A stretch of 49,793 nucleotides of DNA from Colwellia sp. (GTDB lineage: Bacteria > Pseudomonadota > Gammaproteobacteria > Enterobacterales > Alteromonadaceae). Under the pieces are notes generated by a model, which was not told the DNA's origin, did no database searches, and was given only the letters and a program-made list of their open reading frames with translations. Made by a program: the position numbers and the translations under genes. The DNA lies in assembly GCF_013214175.1 (NCBI RefSeq), contig NZ_JABSPA010000009.1, positions 1-49,793 of the forward strand, in the 5' to 3' direction. Below, piece after piece: positions 17,087-26,468 of this stretch (positions are counted from its first letter, which is position 1; each line of letters opens with the position of its first letter).

Positions 17087-18056
17087 GTATAGTCAGTTTT
17101 TTAATGATGATCCTTGGGATTCTCTTAATGGTCTTTGTTATCCTGAAGGGAGAAGATTGTATCTGAATGATGAACGCTTTTGGGTCTCAGTTGATGATGG
17201 CGGAAGAATAATGTTCTTTGTTCATGAGGGAGGTGAAGCTAATTTAAAAGTACTTGAGAATTTAGCTTCATTAGATATTCATTTAGATACTAGTTTTGTT
17301 GGTGATACACGTCTGTGTTGTACTTTGATTGACGTAGATGGTGATTTAAAAAATAAGTTTTCGATAGTCGCAAAAGATATTGCACATAATTGTAGTAAGT
17401 TTTCTGGGAATGAATTGTTAAGCAAGGTCCAGTTAAGAATAAAGTCCTGGGCTAATTTTTTAAAGCCAGCTAGGACGGGATTATCAAACTCTGAATATGT
17501 AGGTTTTTGGGGAGAATTATATGTTTTTTCTCAATATTTGATGAAACTTCATTCACCAAAAGATGCGGTAAGGTTTTGGCTTGGACCCGAAGGAAAGAAG
17601 CAAGATATTACATTAAACTCTACCGCTATTGAAATAAAAACAAGTATGTCAGGAGATTCTCGATCTATAAATATAAGTTCTATTGATCAACTTGAAAAGG
17701 TGACACCTTCATTATTTTTACTTCACTTAGTCGGCTCACCATCTGTTGATGGTCATGGTTTTTCACTATTAGAGTTATATGAATCGTGCATTGAACGTAT
17801 TCAACACGATATGGAGACCGAAACTCTTTTTTTGAATAAGGTGACCCAATTTTATGGGAAAGCAAATAACGAACAGCTTAATAATTCAATATCAATAATT
17901 TCTGAAACTATGTTTACTGTCACAGATGATTTCCCAGCTTTAACTCGTAAAAACATACCAACTGCTATTACAAAGGTTAAATATGAAGTACTTATTTCAG
18001 AAGTAAATAAATTTGAATCTGAAAAGTCAATTGAAGAGGTAATTAAAAATGGATGA
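17064..18056 (+). CDS. PD-(D/E)XK nuclease-like protein (DUF4420 type)
   Basis: 330 residues. The nuclease core is visible as GFWGELYVF with Glu151, then FWLGPEGKKQDITL with Asp181, and AIEIKTS with Glu190-Ile-Lys192, the order E...D...ExK of restriction-endonuclease folds. Residues 1-130 form a beta-rich domain of unknown role, and 200-330 a helical tail. It is the predicted DNA-cleaving component of the operon. Start choice is uncertain by three codons (ATG at 17064 or 17073). Its stop overlaps the AIPR start by eight bases. Confidence 0.78.
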   Translation: MTIMTTNKYSQFFNDDPWDSLNGLCYPEGRRLYLNDERFWVSVDDGGRIMFFVHEGGEANLKVLENLASLDIHLDTSFVGDTRLCCTLIDVDGDLKNKFSIVAKDIAHNCSKFSGNELLSKVQLRIKSWANFLKPARTGLSNSEYVGFWGELYVFSQYLMKLHSPKDAVRFWLGPEGKKQDITLNSTAIEIKTSMSGDSRSINISSIDQLEKVTPSLFLLHLVGSPSVDGHGFSLLELYESCIERIQHDMETETLFLNKVTQFYGKANNEQLNNSISIISETMFTVTDDFPALTRKNIPTAITKVKYEVLISEVNKFESEKSIEEVIKNG

Positions 18057-20163
18057 TCTTTTAGAATATAAAAATGAGCTATTTAATTCTGCCAATATAG
18101 ATGCAGATGCTAATGAAATATTTCCAGAAGAGAGCTTTTTTGAGTATGTCTCTGTGATGCTAGCTGAAGCCGGTATTTTAGATAATGTGGAATATTGTCC
18201 ATATCGAAATACACGTAAAGGACTTAGGCTTGACGGATACAGTTGGAATGCACTTGAAAAAACCATTTGTGGGATAATAGTGAATTTTACTAATGAGCCC
18301 GATGTTCTTGATTCTCTAACGAATAAAAATATTAATGATATCAGTAGAAGAGTAACGAGGTTTTTTGAACATTCTCAAGATCTTAGTTTTATTGAAAGCC
18401 TTGAAGTGACTGATCCTGGGCATATCGCCGCTACTGATATTGCGGAGTACTTAAAGGATGCAATAAAGATAAGAGTTGTCTTATTAACAGACCAATTGTT
18501 AAGTGATGCAGTTAAGAAAATCTCTATAGATAGTATTCTTGCTAAGGATACCTCAATAGAAATTTGGGATTTAAAAAGATTAAAAGAACTTGAACAGTCG
18601 GATGCTGATTATGAAGAGTTTACTGTTGATGTAAAAGCATTAGGTGGTGGTATTAAAGCATTACCAGCCAATACATTAGCGAATGGTGTTGAAACTTATT
18701 TGGGAATAATGCCAGGGACACTTTTAAGTGCTATTTATGATGAGTACGGACAGCGATTACTTGAAAGTAACGTACGGACATTTCTTGATTTTAGGGCTTC
18801 AACGAATAAAGGTATGAGAAAAACGCTGTTAACAGAGCCGGAAAACTTTTTTGCATATAATAATGGTTTAACTATAACAGCAACTTCGATAGAAACTGAA
18901 ATTGTTAATGGGCAATTGACTCTCACAAAATTGGAGAACATGCAAATCGTTAATGGCGGACAAACAACCGCAGCAATTTATTTTTCACCCAAAGATAAAG
19001 GGAAGTTAAAAGGTAAAGATAGAGACTATTTATATAGTGACATCGATTTAACTAAAGTATTTATACAAATGAAATTAACTGTTGTTGGCGAGAAAGAAGC
19101 TGCAGATGTAATAAAAGGTAATATTGCAATTTATGCTAACTCACAAAACTCCATCCAACAATCTGATTTGGTTTCCAATCATCCATTTCATTTAAATATA
19201 GAAACACGTTCTAGGAAACAACTGATGCCTGCGGGCGAAAGTGGTTTACCCTCAAAATGGTTTTATGAAAGAGCAAGAGGGCAGTTTTCTACGAAATTAA
19301 GAGCTTTATCTAAAAGGAAACAAACAAAATTCATAGCTGAATATCCTAAAAAACAGATGTTTACAAAAACTGATATGGCTAAGTATGAAAACACTTGGAG
19401 AATGAAACCATATTTGGTTAAAAAAGGTGCGCAAGCTAATTTGAAATTTTTAGGACCCATAATAATTGAGGAATTTGATAAAAATCCTGACGATTTTGGC
19501 GGTGCTTTTTATAATGATTTAGTCGCAAAAATGATTTTATTTAGAGATTCCGATTTTTCCATTCCACGTTCAGAATGGTATAAATTAGAGAAAGGATTCA
19601 AAGCTGAGATAGTAACTTATACTTTATCTCTTTTACGTTTTAATCTGATAAAAGTTAATAAGGATATTAACTTATCTAGAATCTTCCAAAATCAGGCCGT
19701 TTCAGAATCTTTATTGAGTTTTATCGTGAATTTAGCTGAGAAAGTAAGAAATAATCTTACCAATTCTAACTTCAGAGGAGGAATTGCAAATCCATCAGAA
19801 TTTGCTAAATCTGAAAAAGGTTGGCTACGTTACCAAAAAATGGAAATTGACTTAGCTGGCATTGATAGACAGGATGTTTTGGATAAATCTCAAATAAATG
19901 AAGCGGATAAAGAAAGGCAGGCTGTAAATGAAACATCTAAATCAATTTCTTTTTTAGACTCTGTTATGCAAATCACCTCTAAAGAGTGGGAGCTGATTTC
20001 TGCATTTAACATTCAGACATATCCCTATACTCATATGAACGTATCTGTTCCTAATGCTTGTGTTGCTTTGATACTAAGAGGGAAGATGCCTTCTGATAAG
20101 CAATTAAAATTAGCCGTCCAGATAAGAGATAGGGCTTACGAAGAAGGCTTTGATTTTGCTTAA
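18049..20163 (+). CDS. AIPR-domain protein (abortive-infection phage-resistance family)
   Basis: 704 residues. The AIPR signature region spans about 230-560: FFAYNNGLTITA (about 266-277), LENMQIVNGGQTTAAIYF (about 295-312), and NIAIYANSQNSIQQSDLVSNHPF (about 358 on). Named for plasmid-borne phage-resistance proteins, the domain is frequent in defence islands with methyltransferases and nucleases, but its biochemical activity is unproven. Residues 1-200 contain a second alpha/beta region (LRLDGYSW, then a DPGHIAATDIAEYL stretch) that could be another nuclease-like fold; I cannot confirm catalytic residues. It is the last operon gene, and a convergent terminator follows. Confidence 0.8.
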   Translation: MDDLLEYKNELFNSANIDADANEIFPEESFFEYVSVMLAEAGILDNVEYCPYRNTRKGLRLDGYSWNALEKTICGIIVNFTNEPDVLDSLTNKNINDISRRVTRFFEHSQDLSFIESLEVTDPGHIAATDIAEYLKDAIKIRVVLLTDQLLSDAVKKISIDSILAKDTSIEIWDLKRLKELEQSDADYEEFTVDVKALGGGIKALPANTLANGVETYLGIMPGTLLSAIYDEYGQRLLESNVRTFLDFRASTNKGMRKTLLTEPENFFAYNNGLTITATSIETEIVNGQLTLTKLENMQIVNGGQTTAAIYFSPKDKGKLKGKDRDYLYSDIDLTKVFIQMKLTVVGEKEAADVIKGNIAIYANSQNSIQQSDLVSNHPFHLNIETRSRKQLMPAGESGLPSKWFYERARGQFSTKLRALSKRKQTKFIAEYPKKQMFTKTDMAKYENTWRMKPYLVKKGAQANLKFLGPIIIEEFDKNPDDFGGAFYNDLVAKMILFRDSDFSIPRSEWYKLEKGFKAEIVTYTLSLLRFNLIKVNKDINLSRIFQNQAVSESLLSFIVNLAEKVRNNLTNSNFRGGIANPSEFAKSEKGWLRYQKMEIDLAGIDRQDVLDKSQINEADKERQAVNETSKSISFLDSVMQITSKEWELISAFNIQTYPYTHMNVSVPNACVALILRGKMPSDKQLKLAVQIRDRAYEEGFDFA

Positions 20164-20201
20164 CGGGTGACTATTTTAACGCTAAAATTATTAAATATAA
20201 A

Positions 20202-20247
20202 AAGTAACACTTTTTCACGATCAAAAGGTAGTGAAGTAGTGTTACTT
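20202..20247. terminator. Bidirectional terminator between the defence operon and the methyltransferase
   Basis: AAGTAACACT (20202-20211) pairs with AGTGTTACTT (20238-20247), with inner TTCAC/GTGAA pairing. A-rich sequence precedes and T-rich sequence follows, so it can serve both convergent transcripts. Confidence 0.7.
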
Positions 20248-20277
20248 CTTAAGCTGTGGTTAACGAATATAAGCTTT

Positions 20278-22176
20278 TTAGTTAGTTTTATAAAGACCGT
20301 TATTTATCAATATATCAAGCACATAATTTGCAATTTGTTTCGCTAAAAAGGCGGGAACGGCATTACCTACTTGTTGGAATTGCCAACCTTGACTACCTTC
20401 AAAATAATAGCTGTCTGGAAAAGTTTGGATTCTTGCTGCTTCACGCACTGATAATGATCTATTTTGAGCCGCATCGTAATGTATTTGTGCATGTCCATCC
20501 TTGCGTAGATGGCTTGTTATTGTAAAAGGTATTTGATTTGCTTCTACTACTCTAAACCTATCTGCGTGATGCCCAGACTCCCAGTTTTGATGCTTAGGGG
20601 ACAAAGCTATAGGGTATTGTCTGCTTCTAGGCGATGGGCAGCTTAAATCGGAGTGGGCTTTGGCCCAACTGGCAGAGAACATATATCTTTGTAAATCTGC
20701 CTCCATATTATTCCTCGTACAATGATTTAGAATTCCATCCAGTTTGACTTTACAGCCACCAAGCCAATTTGATAGTTCGGGGTAAGTTAAGTGAAAACTA
20801 TCTGAAAAAGCAGTATGGTCGTGTTGTATGAAAAAATCATTCCCTTTACCATTGTCAAATGCATTAAATGACTGAGTTTTCTTCAATTGATTAGCCGTCT
20901 TTTTAAAAGACTCGCTAATTTCTTTCAGGTATCTTATTTTAAGTGTTTTTGCTATTTCTCTAACTTCCTCCGAGCCTAGTCTCTTTTTCTCAAAGCTTAA
21001 TATTTCTTGTGGCGAAATTTCAGGGTTTTCTCGTCGAATTATTCTAACGTTCTTTGCAACCTCTTGATTTAAAGCTATATTAGTTAGCCTTGTTACGACT
21101 TTGTTAATCTCGCCTTTATCTTGAAGAATAGCCATCAGTTTTTCTTTATTTGATTTCCATATTGAAAGCCAAGAATTTTCATTGTTAAGTTCATTAGATA
21201 CTCTACTCAAACCTGTTCTAATCTTAGGCATTTCGTCAATTAGTTCTGATATGCAAGGAGCCGAATCTTGAGATGACTTAAGAGGCGCTTGTGGTGCTTT
21301 GTATTTTTTCTTAAGGCCTAGTAGGATTACTCTCTTTCTACCCTGTGGCACCCCAAATTTACGCGCATTGATAACATATGCTTTGTCATTTTTGTACTGT
21401 GGACCATTGGTAAAAAGATCGTCAGACTCGTATTCAGTTACTAGTGAAAAAATATTGTATTGTTCTTCGCTTTCCTTGTTGGGTCTTACAAGTTCATTTT
21501 TTATTCTTTCAAATATTTTCTCGCCGGTAGCCAATTTTGCCGAGAGAATGCCTTCAACATTCTCCATAATGAAAAGATCAGGATCTGCAACGTCCAAAAC
21601 TTTCAAGTATTCCTGGTATAGAAAAAATCTTTCGTCATTTTCTGGTTTATAGCCTTTTTCCGCCTGTATTCTATTTCGACCATTCACTGAGTATGCCTGA
21701 CAGGGCGGGCCTCCAATTACAATTAGTGGACCATTACCCGCTTGTTCATCTTTTATTTCTTTGATTCTTTGAAAAATAGAGGCTTCCTGTTGAGTTGGAG
21801 CATAATCTTCTTCTGTTAACTGAAGGCCCTCTTTTATTTTTTTCCATCTATTAGCGTTGCCTAATGCATGAGGCGAGCCCAGTGTTTCTCTATTTGCTTC
21901 ATCCCATTTCTCGTTATTATTTGACAGCATTATTTTATGATTTTTGGATTTTTCCGTTAAGTTTCTGCTTTGAACGTAATCTTTGTAATCTCTTAGTTCT
22001 GATTCAGTAGTAAGCTTTCTGTAAAATGCTCTTAAAGTGAGGGTCTTATGTGCATTTTCTTCAAACTCGACAGACATACCAATTTCAAAAGGTGAATTTT
22101 CTTTACAGTTGGAGAACCCTTCACCAAGTCCGCCGGGGCCGGCGAAAAGGTCTATAATTTTAATAGCTTTAATCAT
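20278..22176 (-). CDS. C5-cytosine DNA methyltransferase
   Basis: 632 residues, much longer than the ~330-420 of simple Dcm enzymes. All key motifs are present: [17 protein letters not shown] (7-22), [15 protein letters not shown] with catalytic Cys159, VI ENVEG (205-209), [18 protein letters not shown] (275-288), [17 protein letters not shown] and X QQVGNAVP near the C-terminus. Extra length lies between motifs I and IV (about 25-148) and in a large insertion or target-recognition region (about 290-530). It would methylate a specific sequence and mark self DNA for the MORC-Z1-nuclease operon, with which it is convergent; pairing is inferred from context. No vsr gene or separate specificity subunit is seen. 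Confidence 0.9.
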   Translation of the reverse strand: MIKAIKIIDLFAGPGGLGEGFSNCKENSPFEIGMSVEFEENAHKTLTLRAFYRKLTTESELRDYKDYVQSRNLTEKSKNHKIMLSNNNEKWDEANRETLGSPHALGNANRWKKIKEGLQLTEEDYAPTQQEASIFQRIKEIKDEQAGNGPLIVIGGPPCQAYSVNGRNRIQAEKGYKPENDERFFLYQEYLKVLDVADPDLFIMENVEGILSAKLATGEKIFERIKNELVRPNKESEEQYNIFSLVTEYESDDLFTNGPQYKNDKAYVINARKFGVPQGRKRVILLGLKKKYKAPQAPLKSSQDSAPCISELIDEMPKIRTGLSRVSNELNNENSWLSIWKSNKEKLMAILQDKGEINKVVTRLTNIALNQEVAKNVRIIRRENPEISPQEILSFEKKRLGSEEVREIAKTLKIRYLKEISESFKKTANQLKKTQSFNAFDNGKGNDFFIQHDHTAFSDSFHLTYPELSNWLGGCKVKLDGILNHCTRNNMEADLQRYMFSASWAKAHSDLSCPSPRSRQYPIALSPKHQNWESGHHADRFRVVEANQIPFTITSHLRKDGHAQIHYDAAQNRSLSVREAARIQTFPDSYYFEGSQGWQFQQVGNAVPAFLAKQIANYVLDILINNGLYKTN

Positions 22177-22763
22177 TTTTTTGTAATCATTTAATACAGA
22201 CCTTTAATGGCCTGATAGCACATAGTACTACGAGATAACTATGGGCATTGTTGATAAAAAACCAGAACAAAGATGATGTCTGGTATTAAAAGTAAAAATA
22301 CTTGCCCTGAAATTATTATTCATAAGGTTATTCACAAATAAGGCTTTAAAATCGCATTCATGACAATAGTCTACCAGGAAAATATGATCTTGTCTTGGAC
22401 TTCAATAGACAGTTAATTGGCTACTTCCAGCTGTCATAGAAGAATAAACTTAATACTGATCTTAAGTAGAGTGAGGGCTTTATTAATGCAAGTGAATTTT
22501 TACAGGTTATTACTAGCGAGGAAGCGATTCAGTTAATGGATGATGCTAGCCGATATTAGAAATGGTTTAAGTGTCAAATTCATCACCGCAGCTAACTTGT
22601 AAATATTATCTTTAGGTTTTGCCTGCTTACTTCAGTGTTAGCAAGTAGGTAACGCCTCTAGCCATTTTAGTAGTACCGCTTGATTGTATTTTTCACTGGT
22701 ACTACTTACAGTACTACTAAAGGTAGGGATTTCAAAAGAATGGTATTAAATGTCTTAGGACAT
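22177..22763. other. Gene-free stretch at the right end of the island
   Basis: About 590 bases without a gene I can support. It holds a short stem ACCAGA/TCTGGT near 22260, and the motif GTACTAC or its complement at 22225, within 22669-22677 (AGTAGTACC), in 22698-22706 (GGTACTACT, a perfect 9-base inverted partner of the previous one) and at 22711-22718. No integrase remnant was recognised, and no copy of the tRNA-Val 3' end was seen at the other side of the island. Confidence 0.4.
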
Positions 22764-22806
22764 AAAAAAACCCGTAAAACCTTTGGTTATGGGCTTTACG
22801 GGTTTT
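22764..22806 (-). terminator. Terminator downstream of tRNA-Val
   Basis: AAAACCCGTAAA (22767-22778) pairs with TTTACGGGTTTT (22795-22806); on the - strand a T-run follows. A smaller hairpin (AGGGTT/AACCCT, 22812-22827) lies between it and the tRNA 3' end. Confidence 0.75.
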
Positions 22807-22831
22807 CTTAGAGGGTTATTAAACCCTAATA

Positions 22832-22908
22832 TGGTGCTCGCTACGGGACTCGAACCTGTGACACCTTGCATGTCATGCAAGTACTCTAACCAACTGAGCT
22901 AAGCGAGC
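22832..22908 (-). tRNA. tRNA-Val (anticodon GAC)
   Basis: 77 nucleotides including an encoded CCA. The acceptor stem GCTCGCT/AGCGAGC pairs fully, the D arm reads TAGCTCAGTTGGTTAGAG, and the anticodon stem CTTGC/GCAAG encloses loop ATGACAT with anticodon GAC. The T arm has TTCGAGT as loop; its stem ACAGG/CCCGT has one central A-C mismatch. The 3' end faces the defence island, the usual orientation for tRNA-targeted insertions. Confidence 0.93.
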
Positions 22909-23042
22909 AGCTGTTGATAAATCAACGAGGGCTATGTTAGCCCCTGAACAATCGCCTTGCAAGTGCTTTTATCTAATTCATTGAGAAATAAGTATTACTT
23001 GCTGATTAAAACAACGAAGTGGCTAAATATAGTGCTAAGCCA

Positions 23043-24440
23043 CTAAAATGTTGCTACCTGACTCGTCTCTTCTTGTGCCTGTATGTCATTTTTAATGCGT
23101 TGTTGAATGACCTGTAAACGCCAAGCAAGTAATATTGCAGCGGTAGTTAAGCCAATAATAAATCCTATCCAAAAACCATACGGGCCCATTTCAGGGACAA
23201 TCCAATCTGTTATTCCTAGGATCAAGCCAACGGATAAACCAACGACCCAATATGAAACAAAGGTAATATATAAAATAGATTTGGTGTCTTTATAACCGCG
23301 TAATGCCCCTGCTGAAATCACTTGAATGGTATCTGAAAACTGATACACAGAAGCAAGTAACATTAAACTCGCCGCTAATTCTATAACGGGTGCCTCAGTA
23401 CTATAAATACCTGCAATTTGTGTTCTAAACAGCACAGTTATTAACGCGGTAAAACAAGCGAGTGCTAAGCCAAGTATTATTGAATACTTGGTATAGTCTC
23501 TGGCTTGTTTAAAATTCTTATGGCCAACGGCATAACCTACTTTAATGGTTGTCGCGATGGCAATACTTAGCGGTACCATAAAAATTAAGCCGGTAAAGTT
23601 TAAGGCAACTTGGTGGCTGGCGACAACTTGCGAGCCAAAAGGGACTAAAATGATAGCGACAATGGCAAAGAGGCTAACCTCAAAAAGTAGTGATAAAGCG
23701 ATAGGAATGCCTAAGGCAAGAATTGCTTTTATTTCAGCTAACACTGGCCAATAAAAGGCACTAAATAAGTTGGCTTGTTTGAGTACCTTTGAATAAAAGC
23801 AATAAATAAGCATACTGATACACATAGACCAGTAAACTAACGCCGTTGCTAAGCCACAGCCGGCACCGCCAAGCGCTGGCATACCAAATTTTCCATAGAT
23901 AAATATATAGTTTGCTGGAATATTTACCAGTAAACCTATAATGCTGATAATCATGGTCGGTTTAGTGTAGGAGAGGCCTTCTGAATAGTTTCTTAGCACT
24001 AAATATATGCAATAGCCTGGTGCGCCCCAGACAATAAAGCCTAGATAGTCAAACATCAATGCTTCAAGATTGCCTTCTAGCGTAACAAGCGGTGCAATTA
24101 TCGGGGTGAGTATGTAGTACAGGCCTATTAATGATATGCCGAGTAGCAAAGCTATCCACCCGGTTTGATAGGTTTGCTCTACCACATCAGTATATTTTTT
24201 TGCACCGGAAAGCTGAGAAACAATAGCCGCCAGCGCCATAATTAATCCGTATATGGTCAATATCAGTGGTAGCCAAATACTATTGGCCACGGCCACTGCG
24301 GCTAAGTCAGTAGCACTGACGCGTCCAGCCATAACAATATCGACAAAACCCATTAAGTTTTGAATTAATTGGGCAATTAAAATGGGGTAAGTCAGTTTTA
24401 ATAAGCTTTTACTATGAGTGCGGAAGTCAGCTAGGTTCAT
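23043..24440 (-). CDS. MATE-family multidrug/sodium antiporter (NorM-like)
   Basis: 465 residues with about twelve hydrophobic segments in two similar halves. The opening LLKLTYPILIAQLIQNLMGFVDIVMAGRVS and GAPGYCIYLVLRNYSEGL are characteristic of MATE exporters of the NorM type, which expel cationic compounds across the inner membrane using Na+ or H+. It is monocistronic as far as the sequence shows, 134 bases from the tRNA-Val 5' end, and marks the return to ordinary chromosomal genes. Substrate cannot be deduced. Confidence 0.88.
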   Translation of the reverse strand: MNLADFRTHSKSLLKLTYPILIAQLIQNLMGFVDIVMAGRVSATDLAAVAVANSIWLPLILTIYGLIMALAAIVSQLSGAKKYTDVVEQTYQTGWIALLLGISLIGLYYILTPIIAPLVTLEGNLEALMFDYLGFIVWGAPGYCIYLVLRNYSEGLSYTKPTMIISIIGLLVNIPANYIFIYGKFGMPALGGAGCGLATALVYWSMCISMLIYCFYSKVLKQANLFSAFYWPVLAEIKAILALGIPIALSLLFEVSLFAIVAIILVPFGSQVVASHQVALNFTGLIFMVPLSIAIATTIKVGYAVGHKNFKQARDYTKYSIILGLALACFTALITVLFRTQIAGIYSTEAPVIELAASLMLLASVYQFSDTIQVISAGALRGYKDTKSILYITFVSYWVVGLSVGLILGITDWIVPEMGPYGFWIGFIIGLTTAAILLAWRLQVIQQRIKNDIQAQEETSQVATF

Positions 24441-24617
24441 GTCATCGGTAACTTTAATAAAGGGGGAGGGGGAAACGATTATCGAGCATCGTTAAACTGA
24501 CAGCATAATAGATGAGATAGCTTAAGCAAACAAGGCAAAAAATGTTGAAAAAATAAGGAATGCATTGCTTTATAGCGGCAATTAACTCAACAGTGCATGT
24601 GGCTATTAAAGGTGTGG

Positions 24618-24824
24618 TTAGAATACTTGTTCATCATCACTATCAACGGTTAATTGAATGGTCTTTCTATATTCATCTATGTGTAAATGGTAGTGAATTT
24701 CCATGCAGCACGCAGGGCATTCATCGTAGTAGTCTTGATCACCAGCAGAAGCATCTAACGTTGCATGCAAATGGTGGCCACAGTGAGGACAAGTAATGCG
24801 TTTTTCACTGAGTTTATTGATCAT
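24618..24824 (-). CDS. CPXCG-motif zinc-ribbon protein
   Basis: 68 residues. CPHCG (12-16) and a second pair in DECPACC (34-40) form a probable four-Cys zinc ribbon; the rest is acidic with several His. This matches the small CPXCG cysteine-rich family of marine gammaproteobacteria. Function unknown. GAGGCTC lies upstream of ATG 24824. Confidence 0.75.
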   Translation of the reverse strand: MINKLSEKRITCPHCGHHLHATLDASAGDQDYYDECPACCMEIHYHLHIDEYRKTIQLTVDSDDEQVF

Positions 24825-24964
24825 AGAGCCTCCATAAAGAAAGGGGGAAAAGGTTTTAATGCTTCTTTATTGAGTATGACTATTTTTAATTAAATTACCA
24901 AAAAATAGCCGGTGATTTTAGTGCTTATTATCTAGTTCTTTGATCTATATCGTATCTTACGTTG

Positions 24965-25885
24965 TTAGTGTAATGGTAGTGACATAATTCGTGATAATGC
25001 GGCTTTGGCTTGGTCAATATAGATACCACCAAAAATATTAGCGTGATTGAGAATATGGTAAAAATTATAAACTAATTTTCTTTGGCCATAGCCTTCATCT
25101 AAGGGGTACTCTGCTTGGTAGCCATGATAAAAGTCGTCAGGGAAATGACCAAATAATTCGGTCATGGCAATATCAACCTCACGGTCACCGTAGTAACAGG
25201 CGGGGTCAAAAATCATCGCTTGTTCACCACTAAAACCAGTATTACCTTGCCATAAGTCGCCATGAACTAAACAGGGTGTTACTTGATGATGAAGTAAGGC
25301 GTCGTGACAAACTTGGGCTATGTGTTCAATATTTCCGAGCACTATGGAGCGCTCTGATAATAATTGTAATTGCCAAGCAATGCGTTGATCAGCAAAAAAA
25401 GTTGTCCAGTTACTACTCCACTGATTCGGCTGAATTGTGCTGCCAATGTAGTTGTCATGTTGCCAACCAAACTGGCCATGACGAGTTTCATAATGCATTT
25501 GTGCTAGTTGTTGGCCCAGTTGGTACCAAAGTATAGGTTTCGCTTTACTGAAGTCGATATAATCGAGTACTAAAAAACTCTTATCTAAGCTAGTACCTAA
25601 GGTGGTTACCTTTGGACTGGCAATATTCGCTAAGGTGTTAAGTTGTTTTAATGAATAGGCTTCGGCTTGATAGTTTTCTAGGTAGTCTTTGTTATTTATT
25701 TTTATAAAATAACAACGCTGGCCATCAGAAACTTTAAAAGTGAGGTTTAATGGCGGCGCTTTATTATCAAGTAAGCTAGTGAAGGCAGAGGCCTTTGTGC
25801 CACCGAGAGAAATTTCTTGCGTTGTTGAAATATAAAATGGCTTCCCAGTTTCAATGCTAATGGCTTGTTCAATGCTGTGCCACAT
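24965..25885 (-). CDS. Fructosamine kinase family protein
   Basis: 306 residues from ATG 25885, which has GGAG six bases upstream; a TTG four codons earlier is in frame but badly placed. The fold is aminoglycoside-phosphotransferase-like: GGTKASAF near the N-terminus, PCLVHGDLWQGNTGF (catalytic HGD loop) and AMIFDPACYYGDREVDIAMTELFG (metal-binding DP). The family phosphorylates fructosamine or ribulosamine adducts in protein deglycation; bacterial members such as YniA are less well defined. Standing alone between the CPXCG gene and fdxA. Confidence 0.85.
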   Translation of the reverse strand: MWHSIEQAISIETGKPFYISTTQEISLGGTKASAFTSLLDNKAPPLNLTFKVSDGQRCYFIKINNKDYLENYQAEAYSLKQLNTLANIASPKVTTLGTSLDKSFLVLDYIDFSKAKPILWYQLGQQLAQMHYETRHGQFGWQHDNYIGSTIQPNQWSSNWTTFFADQRIAWQLQLLSERSIVLGNIEHIAQVCHDALLHHQVTPCLVHGDLWQGNTGFSGEQAMIFDPACYYGDREVDIAMTELFGHFPDDFYHGYQAEYPLDEGYGQRKLVYNFYHILNHANIFGGIYIDQAKAALSRIMSLPLH

Positions 25886-25985
25886 AGTTGTCTCCAAGGG
25901 TAATTATACCTTTTTAGTACACCTTTTTTAGTATAGCTGCTTTCCTACAGACTGTGACTTAGCTGGACGTGACGTTTTTTGACAA

Positions 25986-26321
25986 TTAGTCATCAGATTC
26001 AATGTCTAAATATTGGATTTTATCCGTTACTCCATCCCACTTTTTCGCATCGGTTAGAGCAGGCTTTATTTCGGTGATTCTGGGCCAGTGCTTGGATAAT
26101 TCAGCATTAAGCTCAATAAACTCTTTTTGGTCTTCGGGTACATCATCTTCTTGAAAAATAGCACCGGCAGGGCATTCAACAGGACATAGGTCACAATCAA
26201 TACAATCATCAGGGCTAATCACGAGAAAATTAGGCCCTTCATAAAATGCATCAGCAGGACACACTGCCACACAGTCAGTGTATTTACATAATATACAGTT
26301 ATCGGTTACCACAAATGCCAT
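25986..26321 (-). CDS. fdxA: 7Fe-type ferredoxin FdxA
   Basis: 111 residues with two cluster motifs: Cys9, 12, 17 and 21 ([14 protein letters not shown]), and Cys40, 43, 46 and 50 ([12 protein letters not shown]). The arrangement, including the extra Cys12 and the long acidic C-terminal tail, matches Azotobacter-type ferredoxin I with one 3Fe-4S and one 4Fe-4S cluster. It is a cytoplasmic one-electron carrier; its partners are not shown by the neighbourhood. Confidence 0.9.
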   Translation of the reverse strand: MAFVVTDNCILCKYTDCVAVCPADAFYEGPNFLVISPDDCIDCDLCPVECPAGAIFQEDDVPEDQKEFIELNAELSKHWPRITEIKPALTDAKKWDGVTDKIQYLDIESDD

Positions 26322-26468
26322 AGTGTTATCTAAAATCGTTAATATTTATCTTAATAGGGCGTAGATCATACCTTTGTTGCGGGCAATTTCAATCTCTTGT
26401 TTCTAAAATGATAGCGTACAGGTAAAATAGTGAAAAATATTACTCTTCCTAATGCTGGATCTTACAGA

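Noticed and set aside
12545..20163. BREX, DISARM or Dnd-type system
   Set aside because: No PglZ, DrmA/DrmB or DndA-E homologues are present; the gene set fits the MORC-Z1 class instead.
22260..22560. Possible transposase or integrase remnant right of the methyltransferase
   Set aside because: Short peptides such as ITSEEAIQLMDDASRY can be read, but without any recognisable family motif.
24560..24796. 78-codon + strand frame
   Set aside because: Antisense to the CPXCG gene, which has the convincing paired Cys motifs.
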